DNA of 64,000 nt from Chara braunii (lineage: Eukaryota > Streptophyta > Charophyceae > Charales > Characeae): positions 252,422-316,421 of the forward strand of contig BFEA01000293.1 in NCBI GenBank assembly GCA_003427395.1, given 5' to 3'. Shown here piece by piece: positions 24,051 to 37,581 of the stretch. Within the stretch, counting starts at the first letter, position 1, and every line of letters starts with the position of its first letter. The position numbers were made by a program, and so were the translations under genes. The notes under the pieces were generated by a model. The model was not told the origin of the DNA, did not search any database, and saw only the letters and a list, made by a program, of their open reading frames with translations.

Positions 24051-24255
24051 ACAAGCTTCCCTAAACCCAACTTCTTTTATTTCCAAGATCCGCAAAGAAA
24101 CTTTGTGTCACGTATCTCCATACTTCTCCGCGGTCTCGCCAATTACTATCACATAGCAGACTCGAAGCGCCAATGCATAGCTAGATTGTCATATATACTT
24201 CACCATTCTTTGGCTATGGTATATGCTGCCAAATTTAAGCTTCGCTCACGGGCTA

Positions 24256-24283
24256 AGGTCTTTGCTATAGCAGGCAAAGACCT
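24256..24283. repeat. 10-bp perfect stem, 8-nt loop
   Basis: AGGTCTTTGC and GCAAAGACCT flank an 8-base loop. Repeated at 35,170-35,197. No associated gene is visible. Confidence 0.8.
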
Positions 24284-24315
24284 AAAGAAACCACGCAATG
24301 GCTGGTAACCACGTG

Positions 24316-24450
24316 CCGAAATCCGGACTCCCAGCTCGCTCTTTCGAGCCACATTTCTTCGTAAAGGCTGGTGACTGCTGCTAACCGCCGCTAAGTACTG
24401 CTGCTGTATCTAAGGACTGTTACAGGCTGCTGTGCGGCCGCGACTGAATC
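24316..24450. repeat. ~135-bp dispersed duplication (partner at 48,968-49,105)
   Basis: Near-identical to 48,968-49,105 in direct orientation. Shared blocks include CTCGCTCTTTCGA.CCACA and CTAAGGACTGTTACAGGCTG. Also present at 35,230-35,364 in copy 2. Confidence 0.8.
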
Positions 24451-24654
24451 ACGAGAAACGGATATGTCATCCTGGGACGTGTACGGTGAGGTTGTTTACT
24501 GATTAACCGGAGTTTGCAAGGAACAGATACTGGAATCGGAGGTTGAAGCAGTGAGGCTTGGTCCTTGAGTGGGGCTCGGGAGTCTAAGATGTTATCCCTT
24601 AGGGGATTACACTGCCCCTTGACACAATATACTCATGTCAGAGCCCAGGGATGT

Positions 24655-24830
24655 GCACTGCTTGTCACTGTGTATGTGTCACTGTGCACCGTGCGTCCGT
24701 GTCAATGTGTCAATGTATGTCAGTGTCAGTGTCTGCTGCGTCTGTGCACCATGTTTCACTGTGCGTTTTCGCTGTGCACTGCGCGTCACCGAGCACTATG
24801 TGTCTGTCTGTACACACGCAACTGTCTGTG
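24655..24830. repeat. Degenerate GTCACTGTG-type low-complexity tract
   Basis: Imperfect repeats of GTCACTGTG, GTGTCA and CTGTGCAC. Similar in flavour to the array at 41,180-42,800. Repeated at 35,569-35,744. Confidence 0.65.
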
Positions 24831-25215
24831 TGTTGTGAGTACGGGACATCCAGGGAGGTCCAAGGCTGCGTGCGCGTGAACAAACATGTCGGAAATGCAG
24901 TCGTTCAAGACAAGTCTGGATCGTGTTCGTGACTCCGTTATTTCACACCCAGACGTAAAGTAACTTTTGGTGTTGGACCTCACGATCGTGTCACGCAGGA
25001 GTTTCTTTTTGTTACTTTACGCAATACCAACTCCAACCGTGCGTGCGTACTATACCTCTCGCGACTCCCTACGACAGGTTAGGGTCCCGCGAGGTACAAC
25101 ATAGCTCCACCTGAGGGAGCTGTCACCATCCCTTAGGTGGGCGTATCCCTGCTGAGCTACTGACCCACGTGCGAAGGCTTTTACATGCAGTCGCAGAGGT
25201 AGGTCAGCCGAGGGC

Positions 25216-25216
25216 N
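25216..25216. other. Single-N join between the two 10.9-kb copies
   Basis: A one-base N separates GAGGGC from TGAGCTAATT. In scaffolded assemblies a one-base N often marks a join whose estimated gap was zero or negative. Confidence 0.85.
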
Positions 25217-28200
25217 TGAGCTAATTACGACCATTGAACAAACTTGGTGGACAAACACAATTTATGTGAAGCTAAAGTAGCAGCTGCTTGAGCATTTGAC
25301 AAACTAACACCATCCATTTCAAAAACAATTTGTCATTGGGGAAACACGAGCAATCCAACCTGTAGGGTTTCATTTTCCTTTTCTCATCCTTACTTCTGTA
25401 GGTTTGCCGGTAATAGGAATATCTGAAAACACTCTCACCCATATTTTACCATTTCTCCGAAATTTCCTTGTGATGGCACAACGCGCTGCTTCAGTTCCTT
25501 GATATGATATGCGACCTGCTTCACAACTTTTAAGACCAAGTTCACCGAGAATGAGTTGAGTCAATTCTCATATATGAATCATCCTTCGGCTTTAAATATC
25601 AAATAAGAGTGGCCTCTACTTCCCATTGCGCCTTTGGCTCCACTCTGACGATAGATCAGACGAGAAGCGTGTTGCGGTTCTACAGGTTGCGATCCCGCTT
25701 GCCACCTTTCTGTTGGAACAGGATCTAGACTTAAGAGTAAGAGGCGCAGAAAGAGGGGTTTCGGACTCTCGAGATACAAAAGAAGGACAAACTCAACTCC
25801 CAGAAGAGGGCCTTGTTGCCTTAATGAGCCTGAGGGCCCCACAATAATGGTAAAAAAATGCACAACAGCTTGGTTAACTGAAATCAAACTTTCGGTAGGC
25901 AGCTTCCTGACGGTCTTCCAACTCGCAACAAAAACCCCTTTTCAACAACTCACTCACTCCGTTGAGCTTGCGACCTGAATTGTATTGGCCACATGTAAGC
26001 CTACAAGTTCGTAGCACTCCTGTGGCTATCTTGAGCGACACTCTGACCAACAACTAAGCTTGTCTCTCGCGGCTAGTTTGCTACTGTCATAAGGTGAGCG
26101 TCATACTCGCCAATAGGTAGATATGCAAGCCTTGCGGCTGCCTCTACGCTACTTCACACAACGTGATGGGAAACACCCTAACCACCAGGTAAGTCTTCAA
26201 TTATGCGACTGACCTTACGCCTGCCAGGTAATTATTTCCCAACCTCCTTTCTCCCCACTTACACACGCTTTTCCTAGTTGTTCTGACTCAACTTCATCTC
26301 GAATACACTTGCTCATAGCCTGTGTCAGGTCCATACACTCCTAACCACACTTCCAAGATGGCGGCCACAAATAGTAACACGAGCTGGCTATAAGGTGTTG
26401 TCACAACAAAACACAACACTAGGAAGACTAAGACTTAATTTCCGGGGGCCAACGCAAACATAAGCACCGAGTGAGGCAGGGGTATGATCACCAACCCCAA
26501 CGATCGTACCCGGTGACACATTTTTATCGTAACGGCTACTACTGCCCCTATGCCACTGCAACCACGATAGGGAGCACGAAAGTTATCTAGGCTATTAAAA
26601 ACGTTGTAGTCGGAACCATGAGCTCGCCCAATGTGACAAGAATCATAATCATGAGGAACGATACTGGGATGAGGAACACAGGATCAACATGACAGTGGTG
26701 CCTCAACACGCAGTCAGAGTCGCCCTATCACTCGCCTTTCATGTACGTATTCCTCTCTCCTATTCTCTTTCTCTCCCATCCTACGAAAGCCTTTGCTTTG
26801 TTATTCTTCTTTCCCCCCCTCACCTCAACTAATCCTCAATGCACCTAACTCTTAACTCGGTGTAATACAGTTATTACAGTTGCCCATACAACGACTACAA
26901 GGACGACCGATAGCACCGCAATCCAAACCAACAACAAAAGAATAGGTTTGGATTGCGGTGCTATCCTTATATTCTAAGAATTTCTTTCGTAAAAGTTATC
27001 CGGTCCCAACTTTACATAGCAATAAGATCAAGACCTTACTACTAGAACTAACACTCTTACCAATTTCACAATACCAAAGAAACCCCACCTACAATTTTGT
27101 TTCACCCGATTTAATAGAGAATCGAGTGAAATCACTACTTCCTATTCTCGCCATATCCACTAACACCATAGCTCAGCGCACGTCTTTCCTCTACTAACTT
27201 CAAACTCCATAACTTACTACTAAATCCAACATTGGATTTGGATTCGCTTGCCTCCAAAACCCCAGGTTAGAGTCCTCCCTTCCTCAAATCCGCAGAGACG
27301 CGAGTAAGATAAACGTTTCTTTACCTGACCAAATCTGCTCCCGCTGCCTCTCCGCACACCATTTCACTCTCATACCCCCCCTTTTTAATAACTTTACCGC
27401 CGTTTCGACTTCACCAACGATTTCCCGTTGGCCTAAAACCTCACCCTAGCATCTTTTTCCGCCTATTTCCATGAAGGAACGGGCCTGACCATATCTGCTC
27501 ACTTTCTCTCTCCGCACACCATTTCACTCTTATACCCCCCTTTTTATTAACTTTACCGTTATTCCGACTTCACCAACGATTTCGCCTTGGCCTAGAACCT
27601 CACCTTAGCATATTTTCCCGCCTATTTCCATGAAAGAACGAACGGGCTATACGATCTGTACTCCCACCGTAGCTGCCTCTCTCCTCGTCGCTGCGTCCCA
27701 ATCTGCTTCGCGCGCCCTTCACGATTTTCGCATCCAAATTCAGCTAGGGCTGGCTGACTTCTCCTCCTCATTCGTTTCGTCACTTTTCTCAACCATTCGA
27801 TATTAGCGTTGCGCCTCATAGCAGAACCCGCGGCCAGTTATCTGCGCTTCTTAACACTGCTAACTCTCCTGCTGAAACTTCGGAGTGGACCGAGCTACTA
27901 GGCGACTTGGTAAGTCTTTCGGCGCTGTACCCTGATCCGACGAACGACTTGCTTGGCAGTCTCGACGCGGGCCACCACTCGACTTTTTCTCTGGCCTCAC
28001 TCCGTTCAAACACAGATCACCGACTTTCGAGTCCAATCGGGCATGCTCACACTCAAAACTCTCACAGCACGTTTTGGGTTGGTAAGCGGTACACCTACAG
28101 TAGGGCCCTTAGGTCTCCACACAGCCAGCTAATTGCGGAGTCGAAAGCTCGGCCCCTACCGAAAAAAGTCTCTTGTGACCCGCAACTTGCCACAGCGTTG

Positions 28201-31200
28201 CTGTGACCTCCCTACAGTGTCCTGGGTCACCTGCGCCCAACTATAGTCCCGTCTGTCGTGTCCCAACGGGCACGCTCGCACTCAAGCCTCCCACGGTAGA
28301 TGGCGGGGGCGGACTATACTTCCACCACGACCCCTGCCACTCTTGTGTTGCAGCCCCACAGGCTCGCCCAAAGTATTCTTTAATTCCTTATCACTATAAA
28401 ATGTCGATGCTCTTCAAAATGGGAGGCGAGAAAAACCACGACCACAGACCCCACCGCTCTCACGCCCGTTGACCTCTTCGGTCTGACTTTCCACGACGTG
28501 CGTAGGGGAGTTCTGCCCGCACCCTGGATATGTGCAGGTCCAAACGGCCCCTAAAACCGGTGCCGCGCCCTACGAAAAAGAGTAATAATAATACAAAAAT
28601 AATAAAATATTTAAAAAAAAAGTTTAGTCGCCAAAGACTGACAAACGAGGAAAAGGAACGGCCGGTACCGCTCCGGCTCCACTGACGACAAAACCGTGGG
28701 GTTTAGCTCCACAGGGCCCTCAACCCCGCGGTTCCTTCGCGCCACTCCCACGCTCCCGCACCGTCGCTTGTTGGCGTCGACCCCCAAATCTCCCCAACGA
28801 AAATCCGACATCATAACCAAATAATGCTAGGCCTAAGGTCGAGTCTGGTACTTGCGGACACCTATATAAGTCGGTATCACGTGTCGCGTAAGTCGCCTAA
28901 ACGTTCCACAACCACACATCAGCCTACAAACCAACCTCACGGTCGTCAACCTTCCACGTCCACCGTGCAGCTATACAGAGTCGTGATGCTGTCGACGTCC
29001 ACACCGGCCTTCGTACGTACGCTCATGTCACGGTCAAGCATATCAATAAAAAAATAAAATATCTTTTAATCCTAAATTAATCAGAACTAAAAATTTTAGT
29101 CGGCAACCGCGCCGCATCTATAATCATCAACAAGAAAATAGATCGCGTGCGCCTTAAGTATGCGCGCCCACACACTCTTTACTCTATTCAACCATTTCAT
29201 CTGTGCAAAGAACAGGCACAACCGTGCCTCACGCGGCGTACTCAGACTGTAATAAAAAATTGTTCTCTATCACGTGCAAAAACCAGGGCGCCCCTTGTAA
29301 GGGTATTCGCGCCAATGTCGCGGAGGGCCGGGAGCAAGGTATGCCCGGTACACCGCGGAGGGCCGGGGCACCGCACCCTCCGACAACGTACCTCAATAAT
29401 CTCTGCCTCTATACCCTTGTAAGGGTATTCACACCGACGTCGCAGAGGGCCGAGGCACCGTGCCCTCCGACAACGTACCTCAATATTCTCTGCCTCCAAA
29501 GGTCCGCCTGAACTCTGGCGGAGCTCCCACAATCAATGAGCAACATAAGGGGCGACATAAGGTCCCGCTAATCACAATCATGGCACAGTCTTGGTCAAAG
29601 TGGGACTCCACCATCTGTCTTCCCCTCATATAAGCCTGGCAGAAATAGTAAGAAAAAGTCGAGGAGACAAAGTTCCGCATGAATTCAAGAGGAGCTCCCG
29701 CAATCGATGGGCAGCATAAGCTCCCGCTAATCACAATCGCGACAAACTCTGGTTAGAGTGGGACTCTACCAACTATCTTCCCCTCACATAAGCCTTACGC
29801 AAATGGTAAGAAAAATTCGAGGGAAAACAATTATCTTGGACTCTCAAGGAAGTAGGGGTCATTCAAACTCTGATTGAGGAGGTATTTGAGGTGAGCAACA
29901 TACCGCAACAATAGAGTAGTTGAAGTCCTCGGAAGTAATATAACCGGATAATAATCCTCATCTATTCCGTAATGTTGATTTTATTACTTCCTCACAACAA
30001 TGCTCATTTATTCCGAAATGTTGCTTTTATTACTTCCTCACAACGGGTAACCTGCGTACAAGCCATGCGCAAAGACACCGGCGCACACCCCCCTTCGGAT
30101 GATGCACGATAAGGATTACAAACAATGTCTGCGCACCACCTAAGGGATTCAGTCTATGGTTGTTGCATGCTTGATCTAGGTTATGAAAGGCTTGCCTGAC
30201 GGTCCATAGGGTTGTCCGAGTGATTGCGAGGTTCTGTACCTGATAAACGAAAAAAATTAAAAGTTGTGACGATGCAAAGATGGTTCTGGGAGATAGAAAT
30301 AGAGAATTGATTACCTTTGGGCTCTGGTTTGGGGGCATGGGCTACATGTATGATTCAATCAAGGACTCCGTTGGGGGATCGTAGGTAGGGCAAAACTTTG
30401 TTGGAGAATATCGGGGGGGGGGAACTTGTAGTAGGGTATGTTTTAGGGTTCCCATTTATAGAAGTAGAGGTGGGATAGGTTCCAATGGAGGATATCGTTG
30501 GGGAAACTGCCCTAAAGATTGTCTCAAGGGGCGAGGGTGGTCTGCTACATGCATGAATAATACGGTAAGATTATAATAGTCCAGAGTAGGTTTAGTTGAT
30601 GATAGGGGTGGGGGAGCGAGCGGTAGCCGTCAACCCACTGAGGGCGAAATCTAAAGATACTCTGAAGGATGATAAAAAATGACTACAAACCCAATTGATT
30701 ATAGAGGTAAGGGGAGCGGTCCTCTAATAAGAAAGGGTGGGTTCAAGAACATAAAATTCAAGATAATAATAAGAGGGATTTGATAATGATAAAGCTAAGA
30801 TCTCTCTAACAACGCAAAAAAAAGGGTTCACCTATGAGACTTGTAATAGAATGTCTACCCCTAGTGCTCGAAGAACCCGTATGACAAGGCTCGTTCCAAC
30901 TATGCTTCAATCATATCTGGGGAGGGAGGTGAGGATCTGCTTAGCCTTTATGATTATGACCACTATCCAGCCAGGTCACTAGAAAAGGATGATGATCCTA
31001 AGTGGTAACAACACTAAGGTAGGACTTGGGAGCAGGGATGCGTTGTTGGTGCGAATACCCTGACAAGGGAATCCGCCCTGGGTTTTTGCAAGTGACAGGA
31101 AGTAAGTTTAAAAGTCTAAATGTACCGTGCGAGTCGCGACTAAGTCTGTGGGTTACCCTAATGGGGTGGTTGACTAGAGTAGAGCATGAGTGGGCGCGCA

Positions 31201-34200
31201 GTCTTAAGGCGCACGTGTGATTCCTCCGTTTGATTAAGCGGCCGACTTAGTTGGCCGGCCTGAATTTTTGTTACTAGGAATAAAAGGTCTGTTTTTATTT
31301 AGGACGGTTGGCCACTGGTAGGCCGATGTACGAGGTGGGGCGTAAGGTAGCCACAATGCGAGAGGGCAAGCTAGCTCGAGGCCTAGTGACGGCGTGCTTA
31401 GTTAGGGGTAGGAATGAGGGCCGGGCTGATTTCCTAGGCCTAGGGACTGCGCAACACTTGTTTATATGAGATACCGCACGCGCTGGGCCCAGGCTATTGC
31501 TTAGCCCTATAGGTTATGGTACTGGACTTACACAGCGGAGGTGCGGGGATCGAGGCCAACGAGGGTCATGAGGGAGCGGCGGAGCAAAACGAAGGAAACT
31601 GATGGGTTGAGGGCCCAAGAAAGGGGTTATCCCCATCAATTTTGTTCGCTAGACTGGCGAGGTGCCAAAAATTCTCACTACTTAATTTAGGATGCTTTAT
31701 GTCGGTTTTTATATATTTCTTTTGTTTTTTTTTTCTGATTTTTTTTTGTTTACGCTTTTGTTTTTCTCTCCGCTGATATTCATCTCGGGGCTTAGACCCG
31801 CATTTGAGGCCAGGTGACAGGGCGTCACAGGTAAGACCAGGCACTTTGGATTGACTAGGGCTGCTCAGGCCGCAATAGTGCCTTGGGGTGCCACCATGGC
31901 TGAAGTCCTTCGGGACATCCATTAAAGTTGGAGCGATACAAAGGAGATTAGCATAGCCTCTGGGCAAAGGTATCGCGTATAAATGTCGAGAGTGCCCAAT
32001 GATTCAGGCTTTCCAATTGTGTGCTCTCTCTCTGCTAAGGCGGTATCTGGCTGGGCGCTAGACAAGCCGGTCGAAGGGGAAGGCGGCGGTGAGGTAAGAC
32101 AGGAAAGCAGGAAGCGACGAGCAGAGAAGGAGAGGAGTCGGAGTGAACGGACAAGATGAATTTGGACGAGCTTTTGCGTTAAATTCGTTTGAAGGGAAGA
32201 ATTACGGAGGCATGGGCGGTGCGCTGCAGCATCGTTCGTTATCATAGCGGGCGGAACTGGCGGATGAGCACGTACGTACTCCGTGATGGATTTCGGTTTG
32301 CCATGACTACAGTCCCGCAGTCAGATTCGATCAACAACCATCGACCATCTGGGCTGGCACGCAACGGAGGATAGAGTGCGAAGGTAGCATCAGGAGGATG
32401 AACCTAGGCGTTGAAACGCGCCAGGTACATACAAAACAAGGAAAGCAACGAAGGAAGGAGAAGGGAGTGCATCCCACTCGATTCTCAATAGAATCGAGCG
32501 GGGGAAACTGCTAAACAGGGGTTCTTGCCCACTGCGATTTCAACAAGGACGCCAGTTTGGCCGACGGATAGCTGGGTTCAATGATATGTAAGTAGCGGGG
32601 AGGCTATGGTGGAGATGAGCGAGGGAGAGCGGGGAGGCGCTGATGTCATCCGTTCCGAGATAAAAGTGGGGCAAGGAGCGAAGTGACCGGGGGAGGTTTC
32701 AATCATGGCGAAGTGTTTGCTGAAGTTAGTTGACTGATTGGGTTAGTAAGGTAGGAGGTTAGTGAGAAGTTGGGTGCGTCGAGAGATGGCGGGGAGATGA
32801 TCGAGGCGCAGTGAAAAAAGGATAACTCACGCAATTCTTGTCAGAGTCAAGCAAGGGAGGAGTTTAGATGGGGATTTTAAGGGCGGGCGATCCCGACTAT
32901 GATGGTAGTTTGAGTGGACAATTAGTAGGTAAGGTGTTAGTAGAAAAGTGGGGTGCGCCGAGGGAATGGCGAAGCGACATTTTGGGACGAATGTGACGAT
33001 GAATTTTTCCGTGTTTTCTGGAGTAAATTCATTCAGTATCCTATTTCCTACTTTGTGTTCTCTAACGATCATCGTACTCATTACCTTTGATTCCTAAGCG
33101 GTGGTTGCCTTCATTGTTCGCCTAGTTCGTTCGTGTGGCTGAAGTCTTAGATCGGGACTCCTCCATCGGGTCGGGTGCCAATTCGCATGCTCGCAAGGCT
33201 AGTCGTAGCCAGTGGACATTGAGTCTGGCCTGAGTAGCGGGATAACTAACCCGCACCCTGGCCTCTGAATGGCAAACGAGGGAGAGGGGAACCCTTCCTT
33301 GCTGCATGACGGATGAACCACAGTAGGAAGCTAGACAACGGGATCGAATCGCTTGCCTCGTGCCGCATGAGACTATGTACCAGAGGGAGATTCACTCAGA
33401 GTTTTCGTGTTCTGCCGGGGAAGATGGTCGTGGGATGGTCACTTACCTGATGGTCTGAGTGTTACCCATCCGCGATGCGAAGTTGAAGGCTTGCCTACTG
33501 GCCGACTGGCTGCTCATTCGGCGGGGGCATTGCCAGCTTGAGGGTGCGGACCTACCCGTTGACCTGTGCGCAGGCTATACAGCGGAGTGAAGTAGCTACG
33601 GACGAACGACTGAGCTTACTAGAGACTACATAAGTAGTTCTGAATGCACTTGACCATTACACGGTCAGCCGGGCCACGCTGCCGCTCCGCTGCAGAGAGA
33701 GGGGGGAGAGCATTTACCAGGGAGTCGGGGAGGGAAGATTTGGCCATGAACCTATCCCCGTTCTGGATGAAGGTTCGTTCGCTCTTGCTCATTCTGTCAC
33801 TGGAGGTAGTATGAGGGCAGACGAGCGATTGGAAGCTTACCTTCTTGGTCGGTGCATACTAGCGGGTGAGTCATCCAACTTGGCTCAATGCATCGACGAA
33901 AGCAGCATCCCTCCACTTTTTCTGCGCATGGTCGACGACGGTGCATACGTTCTTAATCTAGCAGCGGTGATTCTCCTCACGATCTGCTGGAGCTCCACCC
34001 TGATTTTGCACATCCGATTGGTGGTAGCAGCGTGGGGCCAGCTGCAGGGCTGGAAGCTTATTTGTTGGGTGGTGTGTTCGGGTGGAACACGCGGTCTGTT
34101 TTGCTCGTTCGAGCCGTTGGAAGTAGCGCGAAGCCAGCCGTGCGGTCGAAAGTTTACCAGAAGGCCGTGCGTTAGGAGTGAGACCACAGTCTGCAGCCGC

Positions 34201-36129
34201 GAAACCGAAGGTTGTTGATCACCGTGCAGCAGCGGCCTGAAGGGCTGAGTATTAAAGTTGGGGAGACTCGCCTGCTGGCATGGTGCTGGCTGCTACTGAC
34301 CACTACGACCGGCTGCTGCATCTGTGGACTGTGCACAAACTGCTGCGTCTGTGGGTTGTGCACAGACCGCTGCTGCGTACTATGCGCAAACTACTATGGC
34401 TGCAGACTGTATCCTAACTGCTGCTGTGGGCTACGCACAGTTTGCTACTGCATTTGTTGGTCACTGCAAGATGCTGCTGCCGTCGTTGACTGGACACGGC
34501 TGCTGGTTCTGATTGGTTGCGCATAGACGGTTGCTGTTGTTTTTTACTACGCAGACTACTGCCAACTGGTTGACTGCTGCTGCCGCTGCATACTACAGCA
34601 TACTGTTGCTGGCCACTGTGTACTACCGCTGTGTACGAACTGTGGCTGCGCTTGGCAACCACGCTGCGTATTACAATTGGTTGCTGACCGCAGGCCTACA
34701 ACTGCGGTTGACTGTGTACGAGCTGTAGCTGCGTCCATTTGACTATGCACAATACTTTTGACTACAGTGCGCAGGCCTACAGCTGCGGTTAACTGGGCAC
34801 GAGCTGCAGCTGCGTCTATTGACTATGCACGATACTTCTGACTACGGTGTGTAGACCTACAGTTGCGGATGATTGTGCACAACTGCTACTGTTTTGGATG
34901 GGCACAACTGCTGCTGTTGGTTGATTGGGTGTGGACTACTGCTACAGGTTGTTGTTGATTACGCACAAGCTTCCCTAAACCCAACTTCTTTTATTTCCAA
35001 GATCCGCAAAGAAACTTTGTGTCACGTATCTCCATACTTCTCCGCGGTCTCGCCAATTACTATCACATAGCAGACTCGAAGCGCCAATGCATAGCTAGAT
35101 TGTCATATATACTTCACCATTCTTTGGCTATGGTATATGCTGCCAAATTTAAGCTTCGCTCACGGGCTAAGGTCTTTGCTATAGCAGGCAAAGACCTAAA
35201 GAAACCACGCAATGGCTGGTAACCACGTGCCGAAATCCGGACTCCCAGCTCGCTCTTTCGAGCCACATTTCTTCGTAAAGGCGGGTGACTGCTGCTAACC
35301 GCCGCTAAGTACTGCTGCTGTATCTAAGGACTGTTACAGGCTGCTGTGCGGCCGCGACTGAATCACGAGAAACGGATATGTCATCCTGGGACGTGTACGG
35401 TGAGGTTGTTTACTGATTAACCGGAGTTTGCAAGGAACAGATACTGGAATCGGAGGTTGAAGCAGTGAGGCTTGGTCCTTGAGTGGGGCTCGGGAGTCTA
35501 AGATGTTATCCCTTAGGGGATTACACTGCCCCTTGACACAATATACTCATGTCAGAGCCCAGGGATGTGCACTGCTTGTCACTGTGTATGTGTCACTGTG
35601 CACCGTGCGTCCGTGTCAATGTGTCAATGTATGTCAGTGTCAGTGTCTGCTGCGTCTGTGCACCATGTTTCACTGTGCGTTTTCGCTGTGCACTGCGCGT
35701 CACCGAGCACTATGTGTCTGTCTGTACACACGCAACTGTCTGTGTGTTGTGAGTACGGGACATCCAGGGAGGTCCAAGGCTGCGTGCGCGTGAACAAACA
35801 TGTCGGAAATGCAGTCGTTCAAGACAAGTCTGGATCGTGTTCGTGACTCCGTTATTTCACACCCAGACGTAAAGTAACTTTTGGTGTTGGACCTCACGAT
35901 CGTGTCACGCAGGAGTTTCTTTTTGTTACTTTACGCAATACCAACTCCAACCGTGCGTGCGTACTATACCTCTCGCGACTCCCTACGACAGGTTAGGGTC
36001 CCGCGAGGTACAACATAGCTCCACCTGAGGGAGCTGTCACCATCCCTTAGGTGGGCGTATCCCTGCTGAGCTACTGACCCACGTGCGAAGGCTTTTACAT
36101 GCAGTCGCAGAGGTAGGTCAGCCGAGGGC
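25217..36129. repeat. 10.9-kb duplicated block, copy 2
   Basis: Second copy of the block, continuing without a break into 36,130 onward. Its first base falls two bases into the TCTGAGCTAA context of copy 1, just beyond the rpl16 stop. Everything described in copy 1 recurs here at +10,914. Confidence 0.9.
25225..25545 (-). pseudogene. Mitochondrial rpl16 fragment (NUMT), copy 2
   Basis: Sequence-identical to the fragment at 14,311-14,631, including the internal TGA (25,370-25,372), because it lies in the duplicated block. It begins only nine bases after the block start. It is probably not an independent insertion but the same locus assembled twice. Confidence 0.85.
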
Positions 36130-37130
36130 GTTTTCTCGATCGTCGTAGCATAGGCATACGTGCGGTAGAACGCCTTAAGACTGACCCGTATGTCGTGCCC
36201 CGAGGTGCTAACTTCCCCGGACTGACTATGTAATCAGGTCGACTTTTCGGACAGTCTTCCACGCTTAGCTAACTATGACAATGACTCTATGTCCCCTTTG
36301 TTGACCTTATGGAAATGCCAGAGTCAAAACCCTTAGTAATTTCTCATTCTTCTCAAAGGAAGTCCCAGACAAATGACTTCCTAGGTACCGACCAGCCTAC
36401 GATCCCATTCACAAGTATACATATATATATATAAACTCCGACGAAACAGTTTGTCACAGCCCCTCGTTTGTTGTCCTCTTCTCCCTCTCTGCCTACGGTT
36501 TACCGGGCAGTTCTATTTGACGATATATATACATATATATATATATATATGTAAATCAGGGGAGCTGACTGAGCGGTGGACCTCACTTTCACAATTGTCG
36601 TGCCCCTTTGCCCGAATTTCTCAGATGATCCCTAACTCGGAAGGCAGCATTGATGTCCAACACCTGTGAAAATGCAAGAAACAACATACACGCATACAGA
36701 TGCACACACGAAATGCGCTACAAGCGTCAACTTTTAATCCATTCATAGCAAGTCACTCAAGCCCCAAACCCTTGAAAATAACATTCCTTTCTAACCCTGA
36801 TTCCATTTACCCCAGCCCCACACATTTTTGAAGACTCCTGAGTGTGATTTGGACAATTTAGGCATAGATACAGGGGGAAGATTTATTTGTTCCCTTCGTA
36901 GGTTTTGTCTTAGGTGTGGGTGTCAAGCCATGGTGGAAGTTGAGTCAGAGTTATACCGACCTGTTATCCAGAGATAACAAAATTGTTGTTCTTAAGGATT
37001 CCCTCGTAAATTCTCCGAAGTGTCGAAACCTGTAGACACAACACAGTTCAAGAGAAACTTAACATCCCTCTTCCTAACTGAGATTTAGAAAGTTCCTTCT
37101 AGACTCTGTGTCCTTTGTCTGACTTTTATC
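36055..37130. repeat. ~1-kb block repeated at 38,370-39,330, first copy
   Basis: Colinear with 38,370-39,330: CTACTGACCCACGT.CGAAGG, the CATAGGCATACG region, the TATA microsatellite, CAGGGGAGCTGA, and CCCAAACCCTTGAAAA through GATACAGGGGGAAGA all align. Divergence is moderate, so this is a true duplication. Confidence 0.85.
36455..36525. repeat. ~65-bp block with inverted copy at 45,262-45,330
   Basis: The reverse complement of this segment matches 45,262-45,330 almost perfectly (GAACTGCCCGGTAAACCG, GGACAACAAACGAGGGGCTG). Both lie next to TATA-rich tracts. Confidence 0.8.
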
Positions 37131-37581
37131 CTTAACTAATTATTTGGGTTGTTGCCCTTTCGCTTCAGGTACTGAATAATAGTTCACTCCCTGTTTTACT
37201 ATCGCAGTAATTCTGCATATCCCTTTCACTATCTCATTCCTATCCTTTTTCTGGATTATCCTGTCTGAGTTCCCTTCCTTCTCCCAACATATATGAACAC
37301 ATCATCAATCTAATCTGTGGAAAGAATCTCATGGAAGGAATCAGACAAATGGATAGTCTCTCTCCGAGGCAAGATCTCACTTATTCACTCTCAGTAGAAT
37401 CAGAGATAGTTAGTTAGGACTGAACAATGCAGATTGTGGAGAAAGTCAGCGGTGGTATGGCAGACCATTCATGATTTATCAAATTGTTACTGGAACTTGT
37501 TTGACAAAGGCAAATCTTGTGAGTTTTGGCCCTTGTGAGCCAAAGCATACTTAGCGGTAGGCTTATCCTATGGCTTATCAC

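Larger units (their letters stand above)
14303..25215. repeat. 10.9-kb duplicated block, copy 1
   Basis: Identical to 25,217-36,129 at a constant offset of 10,914 in every position I compared. The one difference found is T at 24,369 versus G at 35,283. The two copies are separated by exactly one N (25,216). The unique left flank belongs to copy 1 and the unique right flank to copy 2. This is the pattern expected when the overlapping ends of two contigs are placed side by side instead of merged. A very recent true tandem duplication is less likely. Confidence 0.9.

Noticed and set aside
14303-36129. Young 10.9-kb tandem gene-cluster duplication
   Set aside because: The single-N join, the apparent single difference and the position of the contig ends point to an assembly overlap. 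No genes lie within it apart from an rpl16 remnant.
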